A stretch of DNA of 64,000 nucleotides from Aerococcus christensenii. GTDB lineage: Bacteria; Bacillota; Bacilli; Lactobacillales; Aerococcaceae. Position numbers and translations under genes: made by a program. The notes under the pieces were generated by a model that was not told the DNA's origin, made no database searches, and saw only the letters and a program-made list of their open reading frames with translations. Where the stretch lies: NCBI RefSeq assembly GCF_001543105.1, contig NZ_CP014159.1, positions 558,001-622,000 of the forward strand, read 5' to 3'. Below are positions 6,749 to 15,186 of the stretch, piece by piece. Numbering within the stretch: position 1 is the first letter of the stretch; each line of letters opens with the position of its first letter.

Positions 6749-8278
6749 ATGAAACGAGAGCATTTTAAATGGATACTTCTTCTTTTCACGTTTTTAATCG
6801 TATTAGCAGGTTGTGGATCTAGCTCTAAAGGCAATGATTCTGCGAAAAAATCCGATGCAAAAGTTGAAAAGAAGGACGATGCTAAATCTGGAGCAAGTAA
6901 AAAACAATATACCGACATTAAAGAACTAAAAGATAACTACGATATTGTTATTATTGGTGCCGGCGGAGCAGGTATGAGCGCTGCTATCGAAGCAAAAGAT
7001 GCTGGCTTAAATCCTGTTATTTTAGAAAAAATGCCAGTTGCTGGTGGGAATACTATTAAATCTTCTAGTGGTATGAACGCTTCAGGAACAGAAGTTCAAA
7101 AAGCAAACGGCATTGAAGATTCAAATGACAAATTCTTCGAAGAATCCTTAAAAGGTGGCCATGGTGCCAATGATAAAGAACTCTTAAGATACTTCGTAGA
7201 TCATTCTGCTGAAGCTATTGATTGGTTAAAGAAAAATGGCATTGTATTAGATAATCTTTCAATCACTGGCGGATCCAGCGTAAAACGTACTCACCGTCCA
7301 CATGACGGTTCAGCTGTTGGTGGTTACTTAGTAGACGGATTACTTCGCAACGTTAAAGAACGTAAAATTCCTCTCTTTGTAGATGCTAACGTTACTGAAA
7401 TTAGTGAAAAAGACGGCAAGCCAAATGGCGTTACAGTCAAAACAAAAGCAGGCGACAAAAAAATTACTGCTAAGAGTGTTATTGTAACAACCGGTGGTTT
7501 CGGTGCCAACAAAGATATGATCAAAGAACATCGTCCAGACCTTGAAGGTTACGTTTCTACTAACTCTAAAGGATCCACAGGTGACGGTATTAAAATGATC
7601 GAAAAACTCGGTGGCCAAGCTATTGATATGGATCAAATCCAAGTTCACCCTACTGTTCACCAAGAAGATGGTGCTCTTATTGGTGAAGCTTTACGTGGTG
7701 AAGGCGGTATTTTAGTAAATACAAAAGGTGACCGTTTTGTTAACGAATTAGATACACGTGATAAAGTATCCGCAGCTATTAACGATCAAGATGGCAAATT
7801 TGCTTACCTTATCATTAATAAAGATATCCGTGAACATGTAAAAGCTGTTGATTTCTATGAAAAGAAAGGCTATGTCAAGAAAGCAGACTCACTTGAAGAT
7901 CTAGCAAAAGAACTCAAACTCCCTGCTGACGAGCTCAAGAAAACTGTTGAAAAATGGAACAAGGACGTTGAAGAAAAGAAAGACTCAGATTTCGGTAGAA
8001 AAACTGGTATGGAACGCTCATTAAAATCTGGTCCATACTTCGTCATTAAGATTGGACCTGGTATCCACTACTCCATGGGTGGCGTAAAGATTAACTCAAA
8101 CACTGAAGTCCTTCATAAAGATACAAATAAACCTATTCCAGGACTATATGCAGCGGGCGAACTTATCGGAGGACTTCATGGTAAAAACCGTTTAGGTGGT
8201 AACTCTGTTGCTGATATCATCATCTTCGGTCGTCAAGCTGGTAAACAAGCTACCGAATTTGTTAAGAATAAGAAATAG
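6749..8278 (+). CDS. Secreted lipoprotein FAD-dependent fumarate-reductase-like flavoprotein
   Basis: 509 residues from the ATG behind AGGAGG; an upstream in-frame GTG has no ribosome site. Signal peptide with lipobox VLAGC (Cys22), a Lys/Asp/Ser/Ala-rich linker to about residue 60, then the flavocytochrome-c/fumarate-reductase flavin domain: GAGGAGMSAAIEA (FAD), THRPHDGS, ALRGEGGILVNTKGDRFVNE (catalytic Arg region), GIHYSMGGV (His) and NRLGGNSVADIIIFGR. The catalytic histidines and arginines of the family are all seen. Unlike Listeria FrdA it has no FMN_bind domain, but the linker holds DAKSGAS, an ApbE flavinylation motif. Probable role: extracytosolic reduction of fumarate or a similar enoate with electrons from the EET chain. 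The substrate is not proven. Confidence 0.85.
   Translation: MKREHFKWILLLFTFLIVLAGCGSSSKGNDSAKKSDAKVEKKDDAKSGASKKQYTDIKELKDNYDIVIIGAGGAGMSAAIEAKDAGLNPVILEKMPVAGGNTIKSSSGMNASGTEVQKANGIEDSNDKFFEESLKGGHGANDKELLRYFVDHSAEAIDWLKKNGIVLDNLSITGGSSVKRTHRPHDGSAVGGYLVDGLLRNVKERKIPLFVDANVTEISEKDGKPNGVTVKTKAGDKKITAKSVIVTTGGFGANKDMIKEHRPDLEGYVSTNSKGSTGDGIKMIEKLGGQAIDMDQIQVHPTVHQEDGALIGEALRGEGGILVNTKGDRFVNELDTRDKVSAAINDQDGKFAYLIINKDIREHVKAVDFYEKKGYVKKADSLEDLAKELKLPADELKKTVEKWNKDVEEKKDSDFGRKTGMERSLKSGPYFVIKIGPGIHYSMGGVKINSNTEVLHKDTNKPIPGLYAAGELIGGLHGKNRLGGNSVADIIIFGRQAGKQATEFVKNKK
6878..6898 (+). other. Putative ApbE flavinylation motif in the lipoprotein linker
   Basis: Codons 44-50 read DAKSGAS, fitting D-x-x-[ST]-[GS]-A-[ST]; the predicted acceptor is Ser50. 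It lies between the lipid-anchored Cys22 and the FAD domain, in a segment with no predicted fold, and fmnB is in the neighbouring operon. Confidence 0.6.
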
Positions 8279-8333
8279 TTTATTTATAACATTTGTGCAA
8301 AGAATTCACTTTATATCATAGATAAAACTAGAA

Positions 8334-8448
8334 ACGGGAAGAGTATCTTCGATTATTAGATGACTATCTATCTCCAAAGAAAATCTAATAAATCTTTTAA
8401 AAAAGCTTTTAAGTATTTTCTTTAATGATACTCTTTTCCCGTTTTTTA
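8334..8448 (+). terminator. Long-stem terminator after the fumarate reductase gene
   Basis: AAACGGGAA-GAGTATC (8334-8349) pairs with GATACTC-TT-TTCCCGTTT (8428-8446), a 16-bp helix with a 2-base bulge enclosing about 78 bases, followed by a T run. The enclosed part has further pairing (TTAGAT/ATCTAA and a CTTTTAAAAAAGCTTTTAAG palindrome). The large structured top is unusual for a plain terminator. Confidence 0.7.
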
Positions 8449-8470
8449 TTTTTTAGTTAGGAGTAATGGA

Positions 8471-9976
8471 ATGGAATTTTCTTTTTCACCATTAAATTTA
8501 TATACAAACTTTAAAGAAGCCTGTCAAAATCATCCCTCAACTTCAATGGTTTTTGATGAATTACTTCCTGCGTTTCCAGAAATTGGATATGAAACCACTT
8601 ACGAAGAAGTTCACCAAGCTATTCTTAAAAGAGCCTATCAATTAAATCACATGAGACTTAAGAAACATGATTTCCTAATTATTTTCAAATCTAGTCGTTT
8701 TGACACTTATCTTTTAGCAGTAGCTGCAAGTTATCTTGGAATTATCCCTGTTATGATTTCCTATCACTTTAAAGAAGATACTTTAGCTGTCTTCCAAGAA
8801 CGTCTGGATGATCCTTACATTATCTATGATGATGTAACTTCTCCTGTAATAGATAAACTTCAATCGCACAAAGCATTCTCTGTAAGAGATCTTGTCCTCG
8901 AAGATGAAGAACCTATTTCACAACAATTCCTTAAAGAAGATGAAATTTCTTATATTACCCATACTTCCGGAACAACTGGCATTCCAAAATTAATTTGTCA
9001 CTCTGCGATTTCTATGGGCTGGCGAGTTTACTGGCATTGTCTAATCTTCTCAAAAATTGATCGCATCGATCGCATCGGATTCCTTATTTCACCTGTCCAT
9101 TCCCGTTACAATATTGGGATTTCCTCACTGATGAAAATAGGTTATCCTCTCATGCCCTTATCCAATTCAAAATTATCTGTTATTAAGAGCATGCTAACTA
9201 AATATCCCGTCATTGCACTAGAAACTCATCCAAATCACTTCCTACAATGGCGTGTATTGACCCAAACCTGTCCTGAAATCTTCAAAACCGTTAAATACTA
9301 TCATTCCACCTTTGATGCCATTAACAACCAAACCATGGTGGACTTCCTATCTACTTCTGGGCATAAGGAAGCTTACTTCCTTCAAGTTTATGGTCAAAGT
9401 GAATGTGGCCCTATGATCTTAAAAGTTCATACTCTCGATTCCTTAAAAACGGATGAAGGTCGAGATATGGGACAAGGTTTAGCTCCACTAACAGATGCGC
9501 GTATTGTTGATGAAAATAAAAATTTACTTTCAAAAAATACCCCTGGTCATATTCAACTTTTATCAAGAGGTCGTGCCTTAACCTACTACAAAGAAAATGA
9601 ACGATTTAATGAAAATGTTGACGGCGATTGGTGGGACAGCGGGGATTACGGCTATATCAATGATGAAGGTCATCTCTTTTTACAAGATCGCCAAGTCGAT
9701 CTCATTAAAAATATCGAAAGTAACCTTCAGTTAGAAGATTTCTTATTAGATCATCTCTCATTTTTAGCTGAAGTCGTTATTGTTAGAGATCCAGAAGGGA
9801 AACCGCAACCTATTATCGCTATAAATGAAGGTCAAACCTTTGATGAAGATGCTTGGTGGCAAGCTGTTAGTGATCTCCCTTACCTGAACAAACCAATTAT
9901 TTGGGATTACGATCAATTCCCACGAACTGCCACAATGAAAATTCGTCGATTAACCATTGAATCCCAACTCAAATAA
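8471..9976 (+). CDS. AMP-forming acyl-CoA synthetase/ligase family enzyme
   Basis: 501 residues of the adenylate-forming superfamily. THTSGTTGIPKL (about 160-171) is the P-loop-like AMP motif, VYGQSECGP (about 310-318) the A5-type motif, WWDSGDYGYINDEGHLFLQDR the ribose-binding and hinge region, and PRTATMKIRR near the C terminus holds the catalytic lysine. It would activate a carboxylic acid with ATP and pass it to CoA or another acceptor; the substrate is not evident. It has a TAGGAG ribosome site 7 bases from the ATG and a terminator on each side, so it appears monocistronic. Its place beside the fumarate reductase is suggestive but no link can be shown. Confidence 0.8.
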   Translation: MEFSFSPLNLYTNFKEACQNHPSTSMVFDELLPAFPEIGYETTYEEVHQAILKRAYQLNHMRLKKHDFLIIFKSSRFDTYLLAVAASYLGIIPVMISYHFKEDTLAVFQERLDDPYIIYDDVTSPVIDKLQSHKAFSVRDLVLEDEEPISQQFLKEDEISYITHTSGTTGIPKLICHSAISMGWRVYWHCLIFSKIDRIDRIGFLISPVHSRYNIGISSLMKIGYPLMPLSNSKLSVIKSMLTKYPVIALETHPNHFLQWRVLTQTCPEIFKTVKYYHSTFDAINNQTMVDFLSTSGHKEAYFLQVYGQSECGPMILKVHTLDSLKTDEGRDMGQGLAPLTDARIVDENKNLLSKNTPGHIQLLSRGRALTYYKENERFNENVDGDWWDSGDYGYINDEGHLFLQDRQVDLIKNIESNLQLEDFLLDHLSFLAEVVIVRDPEGKPQPIIAINEGQTFDEDAWWQAVSDLPYLNKPIIWDYDQFPRTATMKIRRLTIESQLK

Positions 9977-9985
9977 AATCTTTTT

Positions 9986-10027
9986 AGTGTTGAGCACGTC
10001 TAAATTTTACTCAACACTATTTTTTTA
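9986..10027 (+). terminator. Terminator of the AMP-ligase gene
   Basis: AGTGTTGAG (9986-9994) pairs with CTCAACACT (10010-10018), followed by a run of T. Confidence 0.85.
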
Positions 10028-10030
10028 CAT

Positions 10031-10070
10031 AAAAAAACTCGCCTGCTCATTTTCTTTGAGCGAGCGAGTG
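10031..10070 (-). terminator. Terminator of the sirtuin gene
   Basis: ACTCGCCTGCTC (10038-10049) and GAGCGAGCGAGT (10058-10069) pair imperfectly. On the minus strand the stem ends in seven T, just past the stop codon at 10082. Confidence 0.8.
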
Positions 10071-10081
10071 AATGAAATTGT

Positions 10082-10945
10082 TTAATCTTCACTAACTTCT
10101 TTCAGTAAGGTTGCAATATCTTCTTTTAACCAAATAGTTCGTGAACGTATTGCGGAAGGAATCTTATAATTCTTTAAATTGACCGTAACATAAAGACTAT
10201 TCTCCCTTTGCTCACACCACTTCCAAAACGGATGCTTGATCACTTGTGGCGCCATGTACCCACATCCTAACTCTAATAATAATAGCTTCTTAGAAGAATT
10301 TTCTTGTAAAAAAGTTTCAAAGCGTTCACGTTCTTTCTTAAACGCTTGATCTTCTACCATCCAATCCACATGATTTCTTCGATTTAATTCCATTTCGCCT
10401 CCACATTTAGGACAACGCGGAACGAGAGAAAGCGGAACTTTTCGATTTTTCGTTTCTCGGACCATCTTTCTCATGAGCTCGTTTACAGGGTATCTCTTAG
10501 GATGACATCCCTTTCGACATTGAATGAGATTATATTTTCCTTGAACATCAAATACCCTATGAGGATCAAAATCCGCTTTTTCAAAAGCATTGTCCGCATT
10601 AGAAGTAATAATGTGATAATTCTTGCCTCCCAAAATCTTTTTTAACCGTACAAAAGAGGGTCCCAAAGGCTGATCCAGATAATTCAATGCCACAAACCGG
10701 CTAAAAAAAGCCCAGTATTCTTGGATATCTTCAAAAGGATAAACAGAAGCTTGAAACATATCTAAAAAATGGTAGGCTTTAATAAAATCCGGAAAGGCCT
10801 TTTCAAATCTTTCCCCTACATAAGTAAAACCATCCGCAGCTCCCATACCTGCTCCAACCCCAACACATATGGCCTCAGCTTCATCTAAAACATTCACTAA
10901 ACACTCTTTAGGCGAAGAAAAATTTTTCAAAGTTTCAAAAGTCAC
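10082..10945 (-). CDS. Class M-like sirtuin (SirTM-type protein ADP-ribosyltransferase candidate)
   Basis: 287 residues of the Sir2 fold. GVGAGMGAADGF (about 29-40) replaces the canonical GAGISxxSGIP, followed by TYVGERF and by YPFEDIQEYWAFFSR. TSNAD (N116, D118) and VFDVQGKY (Q135) stand where ordinary sirtuins have QNID and the catalytic HG. Zinc ligands are QCRKGC and CPKC. These are the hallmarks reported for class M sirtuins, which ADP-ribosylate a lipoylated GcvH-like protein in pathogens. The usual operon partners (macrodomain, GcvH-L, LplA2) are missing around it, so its target here is unknown. The GTG start overlaps its AGGAG, so the exact start is uncertain. Confidence 0.75.
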   Translation of the reverse strand: MTFETLKNFSSPKECLVNVLDEAEAICVGVGAGMGAADGFTYVGERFEKAFPDFIKAYHFLDMFQASVYPFEDIQEYWAFFSRFVALNYLDQPLGPSFVRLKKILGGKNYHIITSNADNAFEKADFDPHRVFDVQGKYNLIQCRKGCHPKRYPVNELMRKMVRETKNRKVPLSLVPRCPKCGGEMELNRRNHVDWMVEDQAFKKERERFETFLQENSSKKLLLLELGCGYMAPQVIKHPFWKWCEQRENSLYVTVNLKNYKIPSAIRSRTIWLKEDIATLLKEVSED

Positions 10946-11117
10946 TCCTACTGCCTACTTTCTCTTGTTATTCAAATTGTCAGTTGCGCTCTTAGTATAC
11001 TGTCCTCTTCTCCTGTATTCAAGTCAAAAACAAAAACAATTTTTTAAAATTAGTCTGAACACTCCGCCTTTTTTATGATATGATAGGACAAATAAAATTT
11101 TAGAAATGGGTTTCCTT

Positions 11118-12419
11118 ATGAAAATAAAAACATCAGATATTTTAATTGTAGGCTTCGCCTTATTCGCTATCTTTTTTGGAGCAGGAAATCTTATCTTTCC
11201 TCCTTATCTTGGGTTTACCAGTGGGGAAAGTTGGCTAACTGCTGCACTCGGCTTTCTAACTTCAGATCCTTTTTTCCCCATTTTAGGAGTCCTTGTATCG
11301 ATCATGTTAGGTGGACAAGCTAATGTCTTAGGAAAACGAATCCATCCTAAATTTGGAACATTATTAGCTGGAATTTCTATTCTATTAATCGGCCCCCTCT
11401 TCTCTGTGCCGAGAACAGGGGCAACCACACATGAAGTATTTGTCCAATCTCTCTGGCCAGGTATCCCTGCTTGGGTAACTTCTCTTCTCTTTTTTGGCTT
11501 AACAGCTTATTTATCTCTCAACCCAAGTAAAGTCATTAACCATATCGGTAAATACCTTACACCAATGATTCTTATTATCTTAGCTCTATTAGTTACAGTA
11601 GCTCTCTTTAATCCTTCAACCCCTTCTACGACTAGTCAGGTCACTCCTGTCTTCGCTTACGGATTCAAAGAAGGCTACCAAACAATGGACGCCTTAGGAG
11701 CTTCCTTATTAGCTAGTGTTGTCATGTCCGAGCTCCATCATAGAGGATACACCGATAAAAAAATGCAAATGAAGGCAGGCGCCCTCGTCGGATTAGTCGC
11801 CTTTGTATTGCTTGCTCTTGTGTATCTTTCACTTACTTATGCTGGAGCGAGTGTTTCTACTTACCTACCAAATCATTTAAATCGGACTACTGTATTTAGT
11901 GGAACTGTGTCCCTCTTACTCGGTAAGTTTGGACATCTCTTCATGGGAATCTGTGTGGCCCTAGCCTGCTTAACCACTGCTATTGGACTGACTTCAGCCT
12001 TCAGTAATTTCTTCATGAACGTTTCAAAGGGGAGACTTCCTTATCAAGGACTCACTTTGTTGGCTGTCAGTGTAGAATTTATTATTTCTCTAATCGGAAC
12101 AGAAAAAATCATTATGTTGGCCTACTTTATTCTCACCGTCATTTATCCTATCGTAATGATTCTCATTCTTTTTTCCCTTTTCGATTCATCCATTGCCCAC
12201 AGAGCGACTTATATCGGAGCGGTTCTAGGAGCCGGCTGTATTGGACTAATGGAAGCTTTTGCTCTGGCTAATCCAGCCCTAGCCAAAAGTCCAATTATTC
12301 AATTCGCCACTTCTCTTCCTCTTCATAATTACGGTTTGGAATGGTTCTTCCCTGCTTTAGGGCTCGCCCTTCTCTTTACCATAGGAAGCGTTTTGCACAA
12401 GTCTTTCTTTCAAAAATAA
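11118..12419 (+). CDS. brnQ: Branched-chain amino acid:cation symporter, BrnQ family
   Basis: 433 residues and about 12 membrane helices. The N terminus, SDILIVGFALFAIFFGAGNL followed by IFPPYLG, is the signature of the LIVCS family, which imports Leu, Ile and Val with Na+ or H+. An in-frame ATG at 11106 exists, but the second ATG gives the usual family start; neither has a good ribosome site. A TATGAT-like -10 lies about 30 bases upstream. It complements the ABC-type LIV system at 55.4-61.3 kb, giving this organism at least two branched-chain amino acid uptake routes in one window. Confidence 0.88.
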   Translation: MKIKTSDILIVGFALFAIFFGAGNLIFPPYLGFTSGESWLTAALGFLTSDPFFPILGVLVSIMLGGQANVLGKRIHPKFGTLLAGISILLIGPLFSVPRTGATTHEVFVQSLWPGIPAWVTSLLFFGLTAYLSLNPSKVINHIGKYLTPMILIILALLVTVALFNPSTPSTTSQVTPVFAYGFKEGYQTMDALGASLLASVVMSELHHRGYTDKKMQMKAGALVGLVAFVLLALVYLSLTYAGASVSTYLPNHLNRTTVFSGTVSLLLGKFGHLFMGICVALACLTTAIGLTSAFSNFFMNVSKGRLPYQGLTLLAVSVEFIISLIGTEKIIMLAYFILTVIYPIVMILILFSLFDSSIAHRATYIGAVLGAGCIGLMEAFALANPALAKSPIIQFATSLPLHNYGLEWFFPALGLALLFTIGSVLHKSFFQK

Positions 12420-12430
12420 TTTCCCTCAAA

Positions 12431-12467
12431 AAAGGAGTTAAGAAGCATTTGCCTCTTAACTCCTTTT
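12431..12467 (+). terminator. Terminator of brnQ
   Basis: AAGGAGTTAAGA and TCTTAACTCCTT form a 12-bp stem followed by a T-rich tail. Confidence 0.8.
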
Positions 12468-12522
12468 ACTTTCTTTTCCTGCATACACCTAACGTTCTAA
12501 AATTTAATATCAAATTCCTTGA

Positions 12523-13671
12523 TTAAACGAAAAATTTTTTGCTTAAGGAAGAAATCACTCCTCCTAATAAGAAAAGACCAGCAGACATTATAATAATAGG
12601 AGAAATTCCTCCTTGTTCTAAAAGCAAACCAGACACCGTAGAGCCGATCATGATAGAAAAATTAAATGAAGAAGATTGTAAAGCGTTGGCAACTGCCGTC
12701 CCTTCTGTGACCTGACGAGCCGTTGAAGATTGAAACAGACTGCTTAAAGAGCCAAAAGCCACTCCCCAAAGTAAAAAAGCCAAATGAAACAAGAGAAGCG
12801 AAGACCCCAAATAAAATAAGAACATGGTCACTAAACCCGTTCCAAACATTCCACTCACCAATAAATGTAAGCGATGGTCTAAATAGCGCATAGCTAGCCC
12901 CACAGAAATAATCGATCCCACACCAAAGAAAATCTGAGCACTAGAAATTCCTGAATACGAAATATCTGCTACTAAATTCGTAATAAAGGTATACAAGCCA
13001 TAATTAGCGGCTACCCCCAAAAAGGTTAACAGGAGTACCAACTGAACTCCGGAATTTTTCAACATGGTCAGAGGAGAATTGGCTTGACTTCTCTTTTCTC
13101 CTGGAACACTCGGTAAGAAAAGAGAACAGAGTATAGCAATACATAAAGCGAACAGGCCAATACTCAAGAATTCTACTTTAAATCCAAAAGTTAATCCAAT
13201 CCCAGTCATTATCGGTTGACCAATAGACATTCCTATAGTAGTCCCCGACATAATAATAGCAATTGCCCTTCCTTCATTCTCCTTATCAACTAAAGCCATT
13301 CCGTAAGCGGTAATCATTGGCCACAAGGTTCCCGCACACATTCCCCCCAAAACTCTCCCTGCTAAGGCCAAAGGAAAAGAAGGTGATAAACTAATAATCA
13401 CATTCGAAAGAGCAAATCCAATCAAGAGAATAGCCAAAAGTTTCTTGCGATTCCATTCTACTGTCCATGAAACCAAAGGAATTCCACAAAGAGCTGAAGC
13501 AATCGCATAAAAGCCTACTAAGCTCCCTGCTGAAGCCTTTCCTACTTGGAAATAATCCGCCATTAAAGGCAACACTCCAGATGGCATTAATTCTGATAAG
13601 ATTGCCAAGAAAGTGATACTGGCCATTAAAATCAATAGCATGAGTGAAGCATTTTGCTTATTGCTTATCAT
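12523..13671 (-). CDS. MFS transporter, DHA1/AraJ-like efflux family
   Basis: 382 residues with about 12 membrane helices. The first helix region, ILSELMPSGVLPLMADYF, is typical of the AraJ/YdhP-like drug and sugar efflux subgroup, and GRVLGGMCAGTLWPMITAY is the helix-4/5 region of that group. It probably exports a small molecule with proton exchange, but the substrate cannot be assigned. It is a single gene. The ribosome site is weak (AGAGAAAG) about 4-5 bases before the ATG. Confidence 0.8.
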   Translation of the reverse strand: MISNKQNASLMLLILMASITFLAILSELMPSGVLPLMADYFQVGKASAGSLVGFYAIASALCGIPLVSWTVEWNRKKLLAILLIGFALSNVIISLSPSFPLALAGRVLGGMCAGTLWPMITAYGMALVDKENEGRAIAIIMSGTTIGMSIGQPIMTGIGLTFGFKVEFLSIGLFALCIAILCSLFLPSVPGEKRSQANSPLTMLKNSGVQLVLLLTFLGVAANYGLYTFITNLVADISYSGISSAQIFFGVGSIISVGLAMRYLDHRLHLLVSGMFGTGLVTMFLFYLGSSLLLFHLAFLLWGVAFGSLSSLFQSSTARQVTEGTAVANALQSSSFNFSIMIGSTVSGLLLEQGGISPIIIMSAGLFLLGGVISSLSKKFFV

Positions 13672-13765
13672 AAACTTTCTCTTTTTCTAATAAATTGTCT
13701 TTTTTTAAACACCAAATTATTATAACAAAAAGGATCATTAAAAAAAATAAATTCTCTTCTTCCTT

Positions 13766-13812
13766 AAAAAATCAAAAAAGACCTTACAGAAATTTATTCG
13801 CAAGGTCTTTTC
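13766..13812 (-). terminator. Terminator of fba
   Basis: AAAGACCTT and AAGGTCTTT form the stem. On the minus strand a T run follows; the plus strand also has a T-rich tail, so it may work both ways. Confidence 0.85.
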
Positions 13813-13839
13813 CTTTTTATAGGTGTAAGCCATTAATAG

Positions 13840-14748
13840 TTATTCTTCGTTTAAGGAAGCTTCGTCAAATACAACCTTAGAAATCTTATCATCAACGGAA
13901 CGTGTGCCCATCCATGAGATCATTTCTTTCATAGAAGCAGTAATAGCATCTGTACCAGCTCTTAGAAGTTTACGAGGGTCATACCCTTTGCTTGATTTAT
14001 CTAAGTCTTTGCCAGCTTCGATATATTCACGTGTAGCTTTTTGGAAAGCAAGTTGGAATTCGGTATTGATATTAATCTTAGAAATCCCTAAAGAGATTGC
14101 TTTCTTAATTTGATCTTGAGGAATACCAGAACCACCATGTAATACTAATGGGGTATCCACAGCGTCTGCAATTTCTTTCAAACGTTCAAAGTTAAGGCCT
14201 TCCCAACCTTCTGGGTAAACCCCGTGGATATTACCAATACCACAAGCTAATTTATCAACGCCTGCTTCAGCAAAACGAATAGCATCTTCAACAGAAGCTA
14301 ACTCCCCGCCGCCTTGGTTTTCACCAATTTTACCGATTTCAGCTTCTACAGAAATTCCACGTTCATGAGCTAATTTTACGATTTCTTTTGTTTTAGCTAA
14401 GTTTTCTTCAACAGGTAAAGCATGACCATCAAACATAACAGAAGAGTAACCTAAAGCAATACATTCTTTAGCTGCTTCAAAAGTTCCGTGGTCTAAGTTC
14501 AAGATAACAGGAATATCTACATCCATGCTATCCATTTCGTTAAGAATTAAGTCTCTAACTAATTTATAGCCGCCCATATATTTAGCAGCACCTGTAGAAA
14601 CTTGAATTAACAAGGGGGTTCTTGTTTCTTTAGCCCCTGTAATTAAAGCACGTGTCCATTCAAGGTTATTCGTGTTATACGCCCCTACAGCGTAGTGGTT
14701 CTTACGAGCATCCTTAAAAATTTCATTACCATTTACTAAAAAAGCCAT
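13840..14748 (-). CDS. fba: Class II fructose-bisphosphate aldolase
   Basis: 302 residues, full length for the class II zinc-dependent aldolase of Firmicutes. Landmarks are AVGAYNTNNLEW, VILNLDHG (zinc-binding His and catalytic Asp region), EAEIGKIGENQGG, GIGNIHGVYP (zinc His) and VLHGGSGIP (zinc His and phosphate binding), then INTEFQ. It cleaves fructose 1,6-bisphosphate to glyceraldehyde 3-phosphate and dihydroxyacetone phosphate in glycolysis. It has a perfect AGGAGGT site and its own promoter and terminator, in keeping with a strongly expressed single gene. Confidence 0.95.
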   Translation of the reverse strand: MAFLVNGNEIFKDARKNHYAVGAYNTNNLEWTRALITGAKETRTPLLIQVSTGAAKYMGGYKLVRDLILNEMDSMDVDIPVILNLDHGTFEAAKECIALGYSSVMFDGHALPVEENLAKTKEIVKLAHERGISVEAEIGKIGENQGGGELASVEDAIRFAEAGVDKLACGIGNIHGVYPEGWEGLNFERLKEIADAVDTPLVLHGGSGIPQDQIKKAISLGISKININTEFQLAFQKATREYIEAGKDLDKSSKGYDPRKLLRAGTDAITASMKEMISWMGTRSVDDKISKVVFDEASLNEE

Positions 14749-14767
14749 TAAAAATACCTCCTATAAC

Positions 14768-14809
14768 TTTTAGCACCTTCATTATACCGTATTAAATAAA
14801 ATATTCACA
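14768..14809 (-). promoter_or_regulatory. fba promoter and shared 19-base start region
   Basis: On the minus strand TGTGAA (14804-14809), a 17-base spacer and TATAAT (14781-14786). The -10 box and the next 13 bases (14768-14786) are identical to a 19-base stretch at 19564-19582 upstream of the ABC exporter operon. Confidence 0.6.
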
Positions 14810-15186
14810 GTCTATTTTTTTGATAGCCCTTTCATAATTTCAATAAAATTCTAAAATATTTTTCGTTCACTCACCAAAAACCTTATTTCATCCCGTTTCG
14901 AAGACCTTCCCTCTGTATAAAAATTTTTCATAAATCTTCCTTAAAAAGTTTGTAGCCTGCCTCACTCTTTCCCATTTATTGTCACTTCATATCTACCAAA
15001 TACAAACCATAAAAGTCCTCAAAAACAACCTATTTGTTAGTCGTACCGTCCATTCATAAAAGAGTTTTATCACTTTTTATAAAAAATCACCAGACATTCA
15101 GTTGAAAAAATCTCTAATATCTATTACACTTTAGCTGAAAAACTTAAAACAACCTAAAGGCCAGCCGAACTCCCAGGAGTCTATGC
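14810..15186. other. Intergenic stretch, AT-rich, between fba and the isochorismatase-like gene
   Basis: Beyond the fba promoter no open frame or conserved RNA was recognised in most of this stretch. The last 50 bases hold GC-richer sequence with short inverted repeats (AGTCT/AGACT) leading into the mini-ORF and hairpin at 15187-15221. Confidence 0.4.

Noticed and set aside
11030-11110. CodY-box-like AT-rich sequence before brnQ
   Set aside because: AATTTTTTAAAATT and AAATTTTAGAAAT differ from the 15-base CodY consensus in several places and by length; AT-rich DNA produces such matches easily.
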